From an uncultured Lentisphaeria bacterium (lineage in GTDB: Bacteria; Verrucomicrobiota; Lentisphaeria; Victivallales; UBA1829): DNA of 64,000 nt. Below are positions 53,671 to 62,931 of this stretch, piece by piece. The notes below the pieces were generated by a model, which was not told the DNA's origin, ran no database searches, and was given only the letters and a program-made list of their open reading frames with translations. The translations under genes were made by a program, and so were the position numbers. Location: contig CAJKAR010000004.1 of the NCBI GenBank assembly GCA_905197955.1, positions 1 to 64,000 on the forward strand, given 5' to 3'. How positions within the stretch are numbered: position 1 is the first letter of the stretch; each line of letters begins with the position of its first letter.

Positions 53671-53942
53671 CAGTGTCCTCCTCTGGTTTTTATGATCTCG
53701 AAAATTTTCTCACAGACTGATTCGACAGAGGCATTGCTCATCAGTTCGCCGTTGATTTTGACGAACGGAGCTCCGCCGAGGTTGTCGCTCGAACAGGCTT
53801 CCAGACAGGGAATCGCCGAAATATCGACAGACTCTTTCCACTGATCAGGCAGGATGTTTTCCAGACGCAGCAGCTCCGCCGCACCCAGCATGTAACATGC
53901 CGTGCCGCAGCAGATCTCGATTTTGATCTTTTGATCTTCCAT
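53670..53942 (-). CDS. [2Fe-2S] thioredoxin-like protein
   Basis: The 90-aa protein has the thioredoxin-like ferredoxin fold of NuoE/HymA type. Ligand cysteines are in CCGTACYMLGA (residues 11-21) and CLEACSSDNLGGAPFVKINGE, spacing as in NuoE C-termini. It probably carries electrons for the adjacent hydrogenase. It lies between the PP2C phosphatase and the group B hydrogenase in the same operon. Confidence 0.88.
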   Translation of the reverse strand: MEDQKIKIEICCGTACYMLGAAELLRLENILPDQWKESVDISAIPCLEACSSDNLGGAPFVKINGELMSNASVESVCEKIFEIIKTRGGH

Positions 53943-53956
53943 TCAATGCCTCCTTG

Positions 53957-55153
53957 TCAATAATATTTAATTGTTACATGTTTCCGGTACTTCTGCCTCA
54001 GTATGTCGTGCAGACGTTTTATGATGTTCCGCCGGATCTCCAGATCAATCGGCAGATTCGGGTCCTGATGTGCTTCATTGACCTTGGTTCCGACGATGAA
54101 TTCAATCACATCGCTGTCCATCATCTGTTCGATAATGGTTTTTGCTGCCGGCGGCGAATCTTCCCATGCATCGTTTTCCAGATCGGCCGCGACGCGCGTC
54201 AGGGTCAGGATTCCTTCCGTAGCGGTACCGATTCCCGGTATTTTGCCCGGCGGTGGCAGGCCCTTGCTGAATCGGACCAGTTTCAAATCGATTTCCACGC
54301 GTGTTTTCAATTCCCGTTCCACAATATTTGCGGTCGTTCCGCCGCAGATAATCACCTTGTTGGCGCCGGAATCGGGGAGGGCGAGCGCCGCAAATTCCCG
54401 GTCGTTTTCCTTGCGGAACGGCGGACCGGTCAGAATCCGGAGAACACGGGGATTGCGAAGATAGATCACCATGCAGCTGATGTCATCGATGCACTTGTGG
54501 TCCCGGTTGATGGAAAGTGCTTCATAGGCAACGGCCTGCGCAATATCTTTCGCAGAAATATCCGGCTCGCGGGTAATCAGATCCTGGATGAATTTCAGTT
54601 CGCCGCGACGCTGCCAGCCGAATTTGTATTCCCGACGGCCGAGACCCGCCTGAGTCACACCGTCGGAACAGGCGATCAGACGATCTCCGACCTCCATCCG
54701 GAGTTCGGAAATCGTCATTTCCCGATCCGGCCAGCGTTCGGAAACCAGCGTCTTCTGATTCTGCGGGACAATCTCAATGTTGTGGCGCAGATGAATGAAC
54801 GGCGGATTGCCCATCTCAATGACTTTTGTCTTGCCGCCGATCTGCATATCGAAAATCGTGAAGGTCGCGTAGCTGATCTTCCGGTATTCGCAGACGGGGA
54901 GGGTATCCATGATGGTCTCCGCCGACTGGAGAATATCCATATTGGAACGGATGAACTTCATTGCCATGGTGGTGGTCATATTGGCAAGGAGGTTTGCCTT
55001 GATTCCGCTGCCGAGGCCGTCGGAAAGAACCGCGATGTTGCGGTTCTCGTTTTCAAGGCGCTCCCACTGGAAGTCGTCACCGCACGCGGACTGGCCGTCC
55101 TTGGTCAGCTGACAGCACTCCATTTCGACGAACAGAGAATCGTTTTTCATCAT
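53957..55153 (-). CDS. SpoIIE/PP2C-family serine phosphatase
   Basis: This 398-aa protein is a PP2C-type phosphatase. Metal-binding aspartates are in NRNIAVLSDGLGSGIKANLL (about D45) and GDRLIACSDGVTQAGLG (about D165), with DDISCMVI near residue 226. The C-terminal 150 residues are a further domain of unknown role. SpoIIE-like phosphatases sit in clusters with sensory [FeFe] hydrogenases, where they are thought to carry the H2 or redox signal to protein phosphorylation. Its ATG overlaps the sensory hydrogenase stop by 4 nt. Confidence 0.9.
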   Translation of the reverse strand: MMKNDSLFVEMECCQLTKDGQSACGDDFQWERLENENRNIAVLSDGLGSGIKANLLANMTTTMAMKFIRSNMDILQSAETIMDTLPVCEYRKISYATFTIFDMQIGGKTKVIEMGNPPFIHLRHNIEIVPQNQKTLVSERWPDREMTISELRMEVGDRLIACSDGVTQAGLGRREYKFGWQRRGELKFIQDLITREPDISAKDIAQAVAYEALSINRDHKCIDDISCMVIYLRNPRVLRILTGPPFRKENDREFAALALPDSGANKVIICGGTTANIVERELKTRVEIDLKLVRFSKGLPPPGKIPGIGTATEGILTLTRVAADLENDAWEDSPPAAKTIIEQMMDSDVIEFIVGTKVNEAHQDPNLPIDLEIRRNIIKRLHDILRQKYRKHVTIKYY

Positions 55154-56865
55154 TTTGTTCCGTTCTCCCTGCCTTTGTCGGAATAGGTTCCGGCGACCTC
55201 TTTCAGGAGGATTTCCGTATCCGCCATGTGTTCGCCGAGATCGCGGGCGATTTTCTGGACCGTCAGCACGTTTTTCCGGATGACTTCGCGAGCCCGTTCC
55301 GCGATCTGTTCGCGTTTCAGCTCATTCTGCGTCACATCCTGGATCACGCATCCCACAATTCCCGCATTGATCGCAAACACACTGATATTCAGAATCTTAT
55401 CTCCGGAAACCTGGTTGAACTTCTCGATCTCTCCGCCGTTGGCGAGAATACTTTCAAACAGATCCGTAAAGTCGATCATGGAAGAGAGATAGGCTCCGTT
55501 CAGATTGCCGCAGGAATCATAGGCAAGAAGAGTATCTTCGCCGCAAAGTTCGGCAAAGTGGCGGTTGCATTCCAGAACCTGCAGTTCCTTGTCCGCGATC
55601 ACCACAGCCACCGGAATGTAGCGGATCAGCGCGTTGCTGGTCTTCTGCGACATCTGCCGCAGGTAGGTATGGCACATGGAGGTCTCCGCCTTGCCGTCCA
55701 GCATGGCGATGGCGAATTCACGACAGCTGTTGTAGCCGCATCCGCCGCAGTTCAGCTCATCCTCGATGGAGAATTTCCCGACACTTTCCAGAGCCTTCTT
55801 GATCGCCGCTTCATCAGGAACTTTCGGTGCAATTTTTTCCGGATAGACATATTGTTTGATATCCACCGGTACATCGCGTCCCACGCTGCTGCGTGCCGGA
55901 CTGGTGGAGGCGGTTTCCATAATGACGTCGATTCTGGCGCCGTCCTGCTCCATGATGGGTCCGTTGACGCATCCGCCGTCGCAGGCGAGCATCTCGACAA
56001 AAATCTTGGTGTTGCTTTTCTTGAGCTTCTCCAGATCGACCCGTTCGATCATTCTCGAAATATTCGGCAGACCGGAAACCGCTACAAGACGGGCATCCAC
56101 GGAAGGATCCCGCAGCGTGTCATTCATTCCGCCTTCGACGGAATAGACACGTCCTTCTTCCGCGGGGTAGGGGACCAGTTCAGTCTCTTCCATCTCTTCG
56201 AGGCGGATTCCCGCTTCCTGAAGCCAGGATTCCAGCGCGGCGAAGGTAATGGCAAGGCTCAGAACATCGGGGGAGCGGTCGGCTTCATTTTTCTTTGCGG
56301 CACAGGGACCGACAAAAATGGTTTCGATCTCCTCTCCATAGGTCTGCTTCAGCATTTTGCAGTGTGCCATCACGGGCGAGACCACCGGGAGGATTCCCGC
56401 GGTCCATTCCGGATAATACTTCCGCAGATAATCGACCGCTGCCGGACAGGCGCTTGAGAAATAGACTCCAGGTCCCGCCTTTTTCAGCAGTTCGGCGGTC
56501 TGCGCGCTGACCAGCTGTGCGCCGAGAGCCGTTTCACTGACTCCCGCGAATCCCAGTTTTTTCAAAGCACCTGCAAGTTTCGCTATTCCGATTCCTTTGA
56601 AATAACCGATGTAACTGGGCGCGATCGACGCATACACTTTTGCTCCGGATTCCAGCAGATATTTTGCCCGGGAAAGGTCGGAACGAACCTTCTTCGCATG
56701 TGCGGGACACACCTTGACGCACTCTCCGCAGCTGACGCAGAGTTCCGGAATCACCGCTGCCCGCGCGTTAATGATTTGAATCGCTTTGCAATGACAATGG
56801 CGGACACATTTATAACAGTCCTGACAGGCATTGGCAGTCGTGTAAATAGGAAAGTTCTGATTCAT
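55150..56865 (-). CDS. Sensory [FeFe] hydrogenase with PAS domain
   Basis: This 571-aa protein has two N-terminal [4Fe-4S] motifs (CQDCYKCVRHC, CVSCGECVKVCP), then H-cluster motifs SSACPA (137-142), GPCAAKKNE (186-194) and EMLACDGGCVNGP (291-303). In motif 1 the first cysteine of the usual TSCC pair is Ala, the change known in sensory (HydS, group C) enzymes, where it removes the proton-transfer thiol. Residues 373-398 form another Fe-S site (CGGCGYNSC plus a later Cys) and about 410-520 a PAS domain, followed by a helical coiled tail. Expected role is H2 or redox sensing, signalling through the adjacent PP2C phosphatase. Confidence 0.92.
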   Translation of the reverse strand: MNQNFPIYTTANACQDCYKCVRHCHCKAIQIINARAAVIPELCVSCGECVKVCPAHAKKVRSDLSRAKYLLESGAKVYASIAPSYIGYFKGIGIAKLAGALKKLGFAGVSETALGAQLVSAQTAELLKKAGPGVYFSSACPAAVDYLRKYYPEWTAGILPVVSPVMAHCKMLKQTYGEEIETIFVGPCAAKKNEADRSPDVLSLAITFAALESWLQEAGIRLEEMEETELVPYPAEEGRVYSVEGGMNDTLRDPSVDARLVAVSGLPNISRMIERVDLEKLKKSNTKIFVEMLACDGGCVNGPIMEQDGARIDVIMETASTSPARSSVGRDVPVDIKQYVYPEKIAPKVPDEAAIKKALESVGKFSIEDELNCGGCGYNSCREFAIAMLDGKAETSMCHTYLRQMSQKTSNALIRYIPVAVVIADKELQVLECNRHFAELCGEDTLLAYDSCGNLNGAYLSSMIDFTDLFESILANGGEIEKFNQVSGDKILNISVFAINAGIVGCVIQDVTQNELKREQIAERAREVIRKNVLTVQKIARDLGEHMADTEILLKEVAGTYSDKGRENGTK

Positions 56866-56959
56866 GAAAGCGCCCCGTTGTTTTGATTCATTATGAGTTC
56901 AGAGAAACGAAAAACATGGAAATATATACATCTTTCCCGCTTTTTTCACGCGGAAAACA

Positions 56960-57214
56960 TCATTTTCCCGGAAATAATTTTTTCATGATGTCGAGCATGA
57001 CGCCGCTGTCCACCTTGGTATAGACTTTGTCGTCCACCAGAATAATCGGCCCATCGGCGCAGCGGCCCTTGCAGAGGGATCCTTCCAGTTCCACATCAAT
57101 CTCATCTTTCAGATTGTTTTCCTCCAGAAACTTCTGAACGACTTCAACGTTCCGCTCGTTTCCCCTGGAAAAACAGGAACTTCCTATGCAGATCGTGATT
57201 TTCGGTTTCGCCAT
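56960..57214 (-). CDS. [2Fe-2S] ferredoxin-like protein
   Basis: This 84-aa protein is a thioredoxin-fold [2Fe-2S] ferredoxin: CIGSSCFSRGNE (residues 9-20), then CKGRCADGPIILVDDKVYTKV near residue 48. It resembles the first protein of Hfs-type hydrogenase clusters. It heads the operon that continues into the sensory hydrogenase 94 bp downstream, and lies just after the adhE terminator. Confidence 0.88.
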   Translation of the reverse strand: MAKPKITICIGSSCFSRGNERNVEVVQKFLEENNLKDEIDVELEGSLCKGRCADGPIILVDDKVYTKVDSGVMLDIMKKLFPGK

Positions 57215-57252
57215 GGTGCTGCTCCTTATTAACGTTTGATCTCAAGAGTATA

Positions 57253-57300
57253 TAAAAAAATCCGGGTTATAATACCAGCAATCGTGAGTAATATAACCCG
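57253..57300 (-). terminator. adhE terminator
   Basis: CGGGTTATA (57263-57271) pairs with TATAACCCG (57292-57300) around a 20-nt loop. In minus sense it follows adhE by about 78 nt and is followed by ATTTTTTTA. Confidence 0.8.
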
Positions 57301-57338
57301 AATCCTGAAAAAGTCACGTCTGAATCCGAAGATTCTGG

Positions 57339-57365
57339 AGCGCGCCGGCTGGAAACCGGCGCGCT
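57339..57365 (-). terminator. GC-rich hairpin just after adhE
   Basis: AGCGCGCCGG (57339-57348) pairs with CCGGCGCGCT (57356-57365) around a 7-nt loop, 12 bp after the adhE stop. It lacks a U-tract, so it may protect the mRNA end or aid the terminator downstream. Confidence 0.6.
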
Positions 57366-57377
57366 GCCGTTCCCGGA

Positions 57378-60002
57378 TTATTTCCCGTAATAGGCTCTGA
57401 GGAACATTTCCTTGATTTCGGAGATCAGAGGATAGCGCGGGTTGGCGCCGGTGCACTGATCGTCGAAGGCGTCTTCGCTGAGTTTGTCGAGCGCGGCGAG
57501 GAACTGCTTTTCAGGGACTCCGGCTTCCTGGATGGTTTTCGGAATCTGGAGTCTGTCTTTGAGTTCCTGGACTTTGGCGATCAGGCGTTCGACCTTTTCG
57601 TCATCGTTCTTGCCGCCGAGTTTCAGGAAGTCGGCAAGGCTGGCGTAACGCTCCTTGGCATCCGGGCACTTGTACTGCGGGAAGGTTCCCTGCTTGGTCG
57701 GCTTGGTCGTCGCATTGAAGCGGATGACTTCGTTGATCAGGAGGGCGTTTGCAAGTCCGTGCGGGATATGGAAGGCTGCACCGAGCTTGTGCGCCATCGA
57801 GTGGCAGACACCGAGGAAGGCGTTTGCAAATGCCATACCGGCGATGGTCGATGCGTGATGCACTTTCTCTCTGGCCTTCTCATCGACTGTGCCGTTCTCG
57901 TATGCCGCAGGCAGATACTTGAAGACCAGGCGCGCGGCTTCACGGGCAAGACCGTTGGTGTATTCGGATGCCAGAATGGAGACACGTGCTTCAAGAGCAT
58001 GGACCAGAGCGTCGATTCCGGAATATGCCGTGAGTTTCTTCGGCATGTTCATGACAAGGCGGGTATCGATGATGGCCATGGTCGGAGTGAGTTCGTAGTC
58101 TGCCAGAGGATACTTGTTTCCGGTGGTTTCGTCGGTGATGACGGCGAACGGGGTGACTTCGGAACCGGTTCCGGAGGTTGTCGGAATGGCAACGAGAGAA
58201 GCCTTTGTTCCGAGTTTCGGGAACTTGTACACGCGTTTCCGGATGTCCATGAAGCGCATGGCGATATCGTCGAAGTGGATTTCCGGGTGTTCATAGAGGA
58301 GCCACATGATCTTTGCGGCGTCCATCGGGGAGCCTCCGCCGACTGCGATGATGACATCAGGCTGGAAGGAGTTCATGCGCTCCACGCCTTTGCGAGCCGT
58401 GCCGAGGGTCGGATCGGGAAGAACGTCGGAGAAGACTTCGGATTTGATTCCCATCTCTTCGAGGAACTGGAGAGCATCGTTCAGCAGACCGTTCTCATAG
58501 AGGAACTTGTCGGTGACGAAGAACGCGCGTTTCTTGTCGCTGAGGTCGCTGAGACCCTCTCTCAAGCAGCCGTATTTGAAGTAGATTTTCGGCGGGACTC
58601 TGAACCAAAGCATGTTTTCTCTCCTCTGTGCTACCGTTTTGACGTTCAAAAGATGTTTCGGTGTGACGTTCTGGCTGACGGAGTTTCCGCCCCAGGAGCC
58701 GCATCCGAGCGTCAGGGAGGGGTCGAGCTTGAAGTTGAACACATCACCGATTGCGCCCTGGCTGGAAGGCATGTTGATCAGGACTCGGCAGGTTGCCATT
58801 CTGTTGCCGAATTCCGTAATCCGGTCTGTATTTCTGGGATTGGTGTAAAGCACACTGGTGTGTCCCATTCCGCCGAATTCGATCAGATCTTCGGCAATGT
58901 CGAGAGCGTGTGCGAAATCCTTTGCCTTGTAGAGAGCAAGCACCGGAGAGAGTTTCTCGCGGGAGAACGGATAATCCGGGCCGACTCCATCGGTTTCCGC
59001 GATCAGGACCTTGGCATCTTCCGGAACCTTGATTCCGGCCATTTCCGCAATCTTGTATGCGCTCTGTCCGACAATCTTTGCGTTGAGTTTGTGATCGACA
59101 ATGATGGTTTCGCCGACTTTTTTGGCTTCTGCCTTGCTGAGAATGTAAGCACCGCGCTTGATGAATTCCGCTTTGACTTCGTCGTAAATGCTTTCAACGA
59201 CTGTAACAGACTGTTCGGAAGCGCAGATCATACCGTTATCAAAAGTCTTACTCTGGAGAACGCCGCTGACCGCCATCAGGATGTCGCAGGTCTCATCGAA
59301 GACTGCCGGGGTATTTCCGGCACCCACGCCGACTGCGGGAACACCGCTGGAGTAAGCAGCTTTCACCATACCCGGTCCGCCGGTGGCGAGAATCAGGTTG
59401 ATCATCGGATGGCTCATCAGGTGCTGGCTGAGTGCAACGGTCGGTTCCGGGATCCAGCCGATGATTCCTTCCGGAGCTCCTGCGGCAACGGCTGCATCCA
59501 GTACGACTTTGGCTGCGGCAATCGTCGATTTCTTGGCACGCGGATGGGGGCTGAAAATGATTCCGTTTCGGGTCTTCAGGGCAAGAAGTGATTTGAAGAT
59601 CGCTGTCGAAGTCGGGTTCGTGGTGGGGACAATACCGGCAATCAGGCCGACCGGTTCCGCCAGTTTCATGATACCGAATCCTTCGTCGTATTCGATCATG
59701 TCACAGGTCTTTTCCGTTTTATACTTATTATAAACGTATTCGGAAGCAAAGTGGTTTTTGATCACCTTGTCTTCGATCACGCCCATGCCGGTTTCGGCAA
59801 CTGCCATCTTCGCAAGTGGAATACGAGCTTCGTTCGCAGCGATTGCCGCCGCCCTGAAGATGTCATCAACCTGTTCCTGTGTATAAGTCGCGAATTTTGT
59901 CTGAGCGGCTTTCACCTTTGCGATGGTCTCGTTCAGTTCTTGAAGCTGCTTGGCGGCTTCATCAACCTTAGTGTCTGTTTCCGGTGTAATTTTCTTTGCC
60001 AT
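57378..60002 (-). CDS. adhE: Bifunctional aldehyde/alcohol dehydrogenase
   Basis: This 874-aa fusion reduces acetyl-CoA to acetaldehyde and then ethanol, re-oxidising NADH during fermentation. The N-terminal aldehyde dehydrogenase has GVGAGNTPAVFDETCDI and the catalytic cysteine in NGMICASEQ (C260). The C-terminal iron-dependent alcohol dehydrogenase has AVGGGSPMDAAKIMW, PTTSGTGSEVTPFAVIT and the metal histidines in FLGVCHSMAHKLGAAFHIPHG. The ATG at 60002 has GAGGTG six nt upstream; an earlier in-frame ATG is less likely. Upstream lies a 600-bp AT-rich region with a Rex-like operator. Confidence 0.97.
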   Translation of the reverse strand: MAKKITPETDTKVDEAAKQLQELNETIAKVKAAQTKFATYTQEQVDDIFRAAAIAANEARIPLAKMAVAETGMGVIEDKVIKNHFASEYVYNKYKTEKTCDMIEYDEGFGIMKLAEPVGLIAGIVPTTNPTSTAIFKSLLALKTRNGIIFSPHPRAKKSTIAAAKVVLDAAVAAGAPEGIIGWIPEPTVALSQHLMSHPMINLILATGGPGMVKAAYSSGVPAVGVGAGNTPAVFDETCDILMAVSGVLQSKTFDNGMICASEQSVTVVESIYDEVKAEFIKRGAYILSKAEAKKVGETIIVDHKLNAKIVGQSAYKIAEMAGIKVPEDAKVLIAETDGVGPDYPFSREKLSPVLALYKAKDFAHALDIAEDLIEFGGMGHTSVLYTNPRNTDRITEFGNRMATCRVLINMPSSQGAIGDVFNFKLDPSLTLGCGSWGGNSVSQNVTPKHLLNVKTVAQRRENMLWFRVPPKIYFKYGCLREGLSDLSDKKRAFFVTDKFLYENGLLNDALQFLEEMGIKSEVFSDVLPDPTLGTARKGVERMNSFQPDVIIAVGGGSPMDAAKIMWLLYEHPEIHFDDIAMRFMDIRKRVYKFPKLGTKASLVAIPTTSGTGSEVTPFAVITDETTGNKYPLADYELTPTMAIIDTRLVMNMPKKLTAYSGIDALVHALEARVSILASEYTNGLAREAARLVFKYLPAAYENGTVDEKAREKVHHASTIAGMAFANAFLGVCHSMAHKLGAAFHIPHGLANALLINEVIRFNATTKPTKQGTFPQYKCPDAKERYASLADFLKLGGKNDDEKVERLIAKVQELKDRLQIPKTIQEAGVPEKQFLAALDKLSEDAFDDQCTGANPRYPLISEIKEMFLRAYYGK

Positions 60003-60604
60003 TCTATTCACCTCTGTTTTCACTGTTGTTGAAAAAGTCTTTCACTTGCTGAAAGTTTACTTTTTTTTCTTATGGCATATAATGTACATCATTTCACAGA
60101 TATTTCAAACGTCATTTGTGATTTTTTGTGAAAAATAAAAAAGAGAAAACAAAAACCATTGTGAAATAGTGAACAATAAAATGCTGTTTTCTTTCTTTTT
60201 TGAACTTAAAATCTTGTTTTTGAGCCTGATTTTCTGAGTGTAAGTCTCAAAAAAAGAATTGTTGAAATGGATGAATGCAAAGGGGGTTGTGATTGTTGTT
60301 TTCTTGAAAACATTGTTGTGAAATCTGTAACGATATTAAAAAATACCTGTTTTCAGCGAAAAAACATTCTTGCTGTGAAAATAAGATAGGAAGAGGAAAT
60401 ATTCCCTTTGCCTTGTCAGGATGTTTTTCTCAGAGAACATCTTTATATAAAGATGAGTCCTTGAAAAAATCTGATTTTTTATTCGGTTAATCGTTTTTTC
60501 AGTTGAAAAAATAAAACCTTATGCAATAGTACCAGAAGTATCAAAAGATTTGAGGCATATTGCTGCCTGTTTGAACTGAAACTACACGGAAGATTCTGCG
60601 ATAG
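60003..60604. other. Long AT-rich control region, no gene
   Basis: This 602-bp gap between adhE and the divergent glycosyltransferase contains no credible ORF. It holds the Rex-like site at 60159-60176, a weaker relative at 60316-60333, several TGTGAAA words, and a perfect 18-bp palindrome CATCTTTATATAAAGATG at 60438-60455. A minus-sense TTGAAA near 60103-60108 may be part of the adhE promoter. Confidence 0.6.
60159..60176 (-). promoter_or_regulatory. Candidate Rex operator upstream of adhE
   Basis: TTGTGAAATAGTGAACAA matches the Rex consensus TTGTTAA-N4-TTAACAA at 12 of 14 fixed positions. It lies 157 bp upstream of the adhE start. Rex represses fermentation genes such as adhE when NADH/NAD+ is low in many Firmicutes; its consensus in Lentisphaerota is not known to me. 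Confidence 0.5.
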
Positions 60605-62203
60605 ATGAAGGGAAAAAGTTTTTTCGAAAAACTGGATCCGCTGACAAGGAAATTTGTGGAAACACATCCGGACACCTGTGCAATGGTGACAACGAATGTT
60701 TCTCAGAAACTCTTTTATGCGGTTCTCTTTCTGTTTCTCCTGTTTCTTTTAAAGTACAGGTGGGATATCTTTGTATTTCTTGTTTGCGGTGTGCTGATGC
60801 TTCTTTATGCGGGAGCCGTGCTTCTCCGCGCAGTTGCGGCGGTCTATTCCGTCTGCGGGCGAGGCGAGATCCGGGTCGATCCGAAAGAGCTGGAGTCTTT
60901 GAAAGACGAGGAACTCCCCTGTTATACAATTCTTCTGCCGCTCTACAAGGAGCCGGAGGTGGCTCAGAAAATTTTAAAACGGATCTCGGGTCTGGATTAT
61001 CCGCCGGATAAGCTGGATGTGAAGCTGCTTCTGGAAAGTGATGATACCGTCACCTATCAGGAGTTGACCAAAGCGAAACTCCCACCCAATTTCACGATTC
61101 AGCGGGTGCCGGATGCCCAGCCGAAAACCAAGCCCCGCGCCTGCAATTTCGGACTTCATGAGGCAAAAGGCGAGTTCTGCGTCATTTACGACGCGGAAGA
61201 TATTCCCGATCCGGATCAGTTGAAAAAGGCATTTCTGGTGTTTCGTCACGACACTTCCGGAAAATTAGCCTGTGTTCAGGCGAAACTCAATTACTACAAT
61301 TCCCGCCAGAACTGGCTGACCCGTTTTTTTACAGTGGAATATACGACCTATTTTGATCTGGTTCTTGCCGGATGGCAGAGATTCAACATACCGCTTCCGC
61401 TTGGAGGCACTTCCAACCATTTCCGGACGGAGATTCTTCGCAGGGCAGGGGGATGGGATCCGTTCAATGTTACTGAAGACTGCGAACTCGGCATCCGTAT
61501 TTATGAGAATCACTGGGAGACGGTGGTTCTGGATTCGACCACTCTGGAAGAGGCCAATTCCAGACTCTGGAACTGGATGCGGCAGCGTTCCCGCTGGGTG
61601 AAAGGATTTATTCAGACTCATCTGGCGCATTACCGCAATCCGCTGGTCACGATCCGAAGACTCGGATTATACGGAGCGATCGGTTGTTACATGTCGGTCG
61701 GCGGTTCCTCTCTCATGATGCTGACGAATCTGATTTACTGGCCGCTGACTTTATTTTATCTGTTTTTAGTCTGTCACGGACTTTGTTCCGGGGAATCGCT
61801 CTCCTCCATGCTGATTGCTTCAAATACGCTGGAACATACGTATCAGGGGGTTCACATCGGGTCTTTTGTTTTTAAGCCGTGGCCGCTGCTTTACATTGGT
61901 CCGGGGGAAAGTCCTTTCTGGTCGCTGGTTTCCCAGATTTTCTGTGTTTTTTCAGTGTTTCTCTTGTTTTCAAACGTTCTCCTGGTGGGAGTGCATGTGG
62001 CTGCGGTTATCAAGCGGAAGTTCTATCATCTGATTCTGCCGGCGCTTCTGATGCCGTTCTACTGGATCCTGATCTCCTGCGGCGCATGGAAAGGTTTTCT
62101 TCAGATCTTCACCAAACCGTTTTACTGGGAAAAAACGGTACATGGTCTTGATTCCGAATATATTACACAACTCCAACAAACAAAGGGAGAACAGGTTGAA
62201 TGA
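60605..62203 (+). CDS. Family 2 glycosyltransferase, membrane-bound
   Basis: This 532-aa processive-type glycosyltransferase has N-terminal membrane helices (about residues 36-75), a GT2 domain with YTILLPLYKEPEVAQ, CVIYDAEDIPD (DxD-like), GGTSNHFRTEIL, VTEDCELGIRI and QRSRWVKGFIQTH, and several C-terminal helices. The D, DxD, TED and Q-x-x-RW residues are those of cellulose-synthase-like enzymes. It probably makes or exports a beta-linked polysaccharide. Its stop overlaps the next gene by 4 nt. No strong ribosome binding site is seen. Confidence 0.9.
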   Translation: MKGKSFFEKLDPLTRKFVETHPDTCAMVTTNVSQKLFYAVLFLFLLFLLKYRWDIFVFLVCGVLMLLYAGAVLLRAVAAVYSVCGRGEIRVDPKELESLKDEELPCYTILLPLYKEPEVAQKILKRISGLDYPPDKLDVKLLLESDDTVTYQELTKAKLPPNFTIQRVPDAQPKTKPRACNFGLHEAKGEFCVIYDAEDIPDPDQLKKAFLVFRHDTSGKLACVQAKLNYYNSRQNWLTRFFTVEYTTYFDLVLAGWQRFNIPLPLGGTSNHFRTEILRRAGGWDPFNVTEDCELGIRIYENHWETVVLDSTTLEEANSRLWNWMRQRSRWVKGFIQTHLAHYRNPLVTIRRLGLYGAIGCYMSVGGSSLMMLTNLIYWPLTLFYLFLVCHGLCSGESLSSMLIASNTLEHTYQGVHIGSFVFKPWPLLYIGPGESPFWSLVSQIFCVFSVFLLFSNVLLVGVHVAAVIKRKFYHLILPALLMPFYWILISCGAWKGFLQIFTKPFYWEKTVHGLDSEYITQLQQTKGEQVE

Positions 62204-62925
62204 AGAATATTCGTAATTTTACACTGATAGAGCTCCTCGTGGTGATTGCCATTATCGGCATCCTGGCGGCGCTTCTGATGCCGGTTTTGAACAAGTCCAG
62301 AGAGAAGGCTCAGGATGTCACGTGCATTAATAATCTGAAACAGTTCGGTATCGGGATTGCCACCTATCGAGCGGATTGCGATGACAAAATGCCCATGTGG
62401 ATTTCGGATCTGCATCCGCAGTACATTCCGTCTGCCAAAAGTTATGAATGCAAAATGGATCGCAACAACAAGAACGCCACCGGCGATCAGTGGAAACTGA
62501 ATACCCCCGGTTCAACGGGTTCGACTCAGAAATTCAAGGAGGCATTTGATTTTCCCGCAACCGAGCCGACTGGTACGTATGCCCGCAACATCCCGGATGA
62601 CGATCCCCGCAGAAAACTGAAAATCAGTTATCTGTACGAATTCGCGTATAACGAATGTCTCAGCTGGGAACTTGCGGAAGCCACCGGGAAAACCTGGTGG
62701 GAGCTGAAGGATTTCCAGATGCGTTCCATGCGTCCGGTGGATGTGAGTGCGGAATATAATGATGAAACACCGTTTTCCAAGCGTCTTTCCACGTTCCCGG
62801 TTCTCCGCTGTTTCTGGCATATGGTGGATAAAAAGGATGCGCCGGTATTCAATCTTTCTTACAACGGCAATATCTTTTACAGCGGACCTCCCGCATGGGA
62901 AATCAACTCCTGGACACAGAAGTGA
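62200..62925 (+). CDS. Pseudopilin-like protein
   Basis: This 241-aa protein starts MKNIRNFTLIELLVVIAIIG, a pilin-like N-terminus with Glu5 after Phe; the position before Phe is Asn, not Gly. The rest is a polar globular domain (INNLKQFGIGIATYRADCDDKMPMW) that lacks a clear H-x9-DG end. Its ATG overlaps the glycosyltransferase stop (ATGA), so the two are translationally coupled. A secreted DUF5060-type hydrolase gene follows after 6 nt. Confidence 0.87.
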   Translation: MKNIRNFTLIELLVVIAIIGILAALLMPVLNKSREKAQDVTCINNLKQFGIGIATYRADCDDKMPMWISDLHPQYIPSAKSYECKMDRNNKNATGDQWKLNTPGSTGSTQKFKEAFDFPATEPTGTYARNIPDDDPRRKLKISYLYEFAYNECLSWELAEATGKTWWELKDFQMRSMRPVDVSAEYNDETPFSKRLSTFPVLRCFWHMVDKKDAPVFNLSYNGNIFYSGPPAWEINSWTQK

Positions 62926-62931
62926 GCTGAT

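Noticed and set aside
57759..59591. 610-aa plus-strand open frame
   Set aside because: Antisense to adhE; compositionally a shadow frame.
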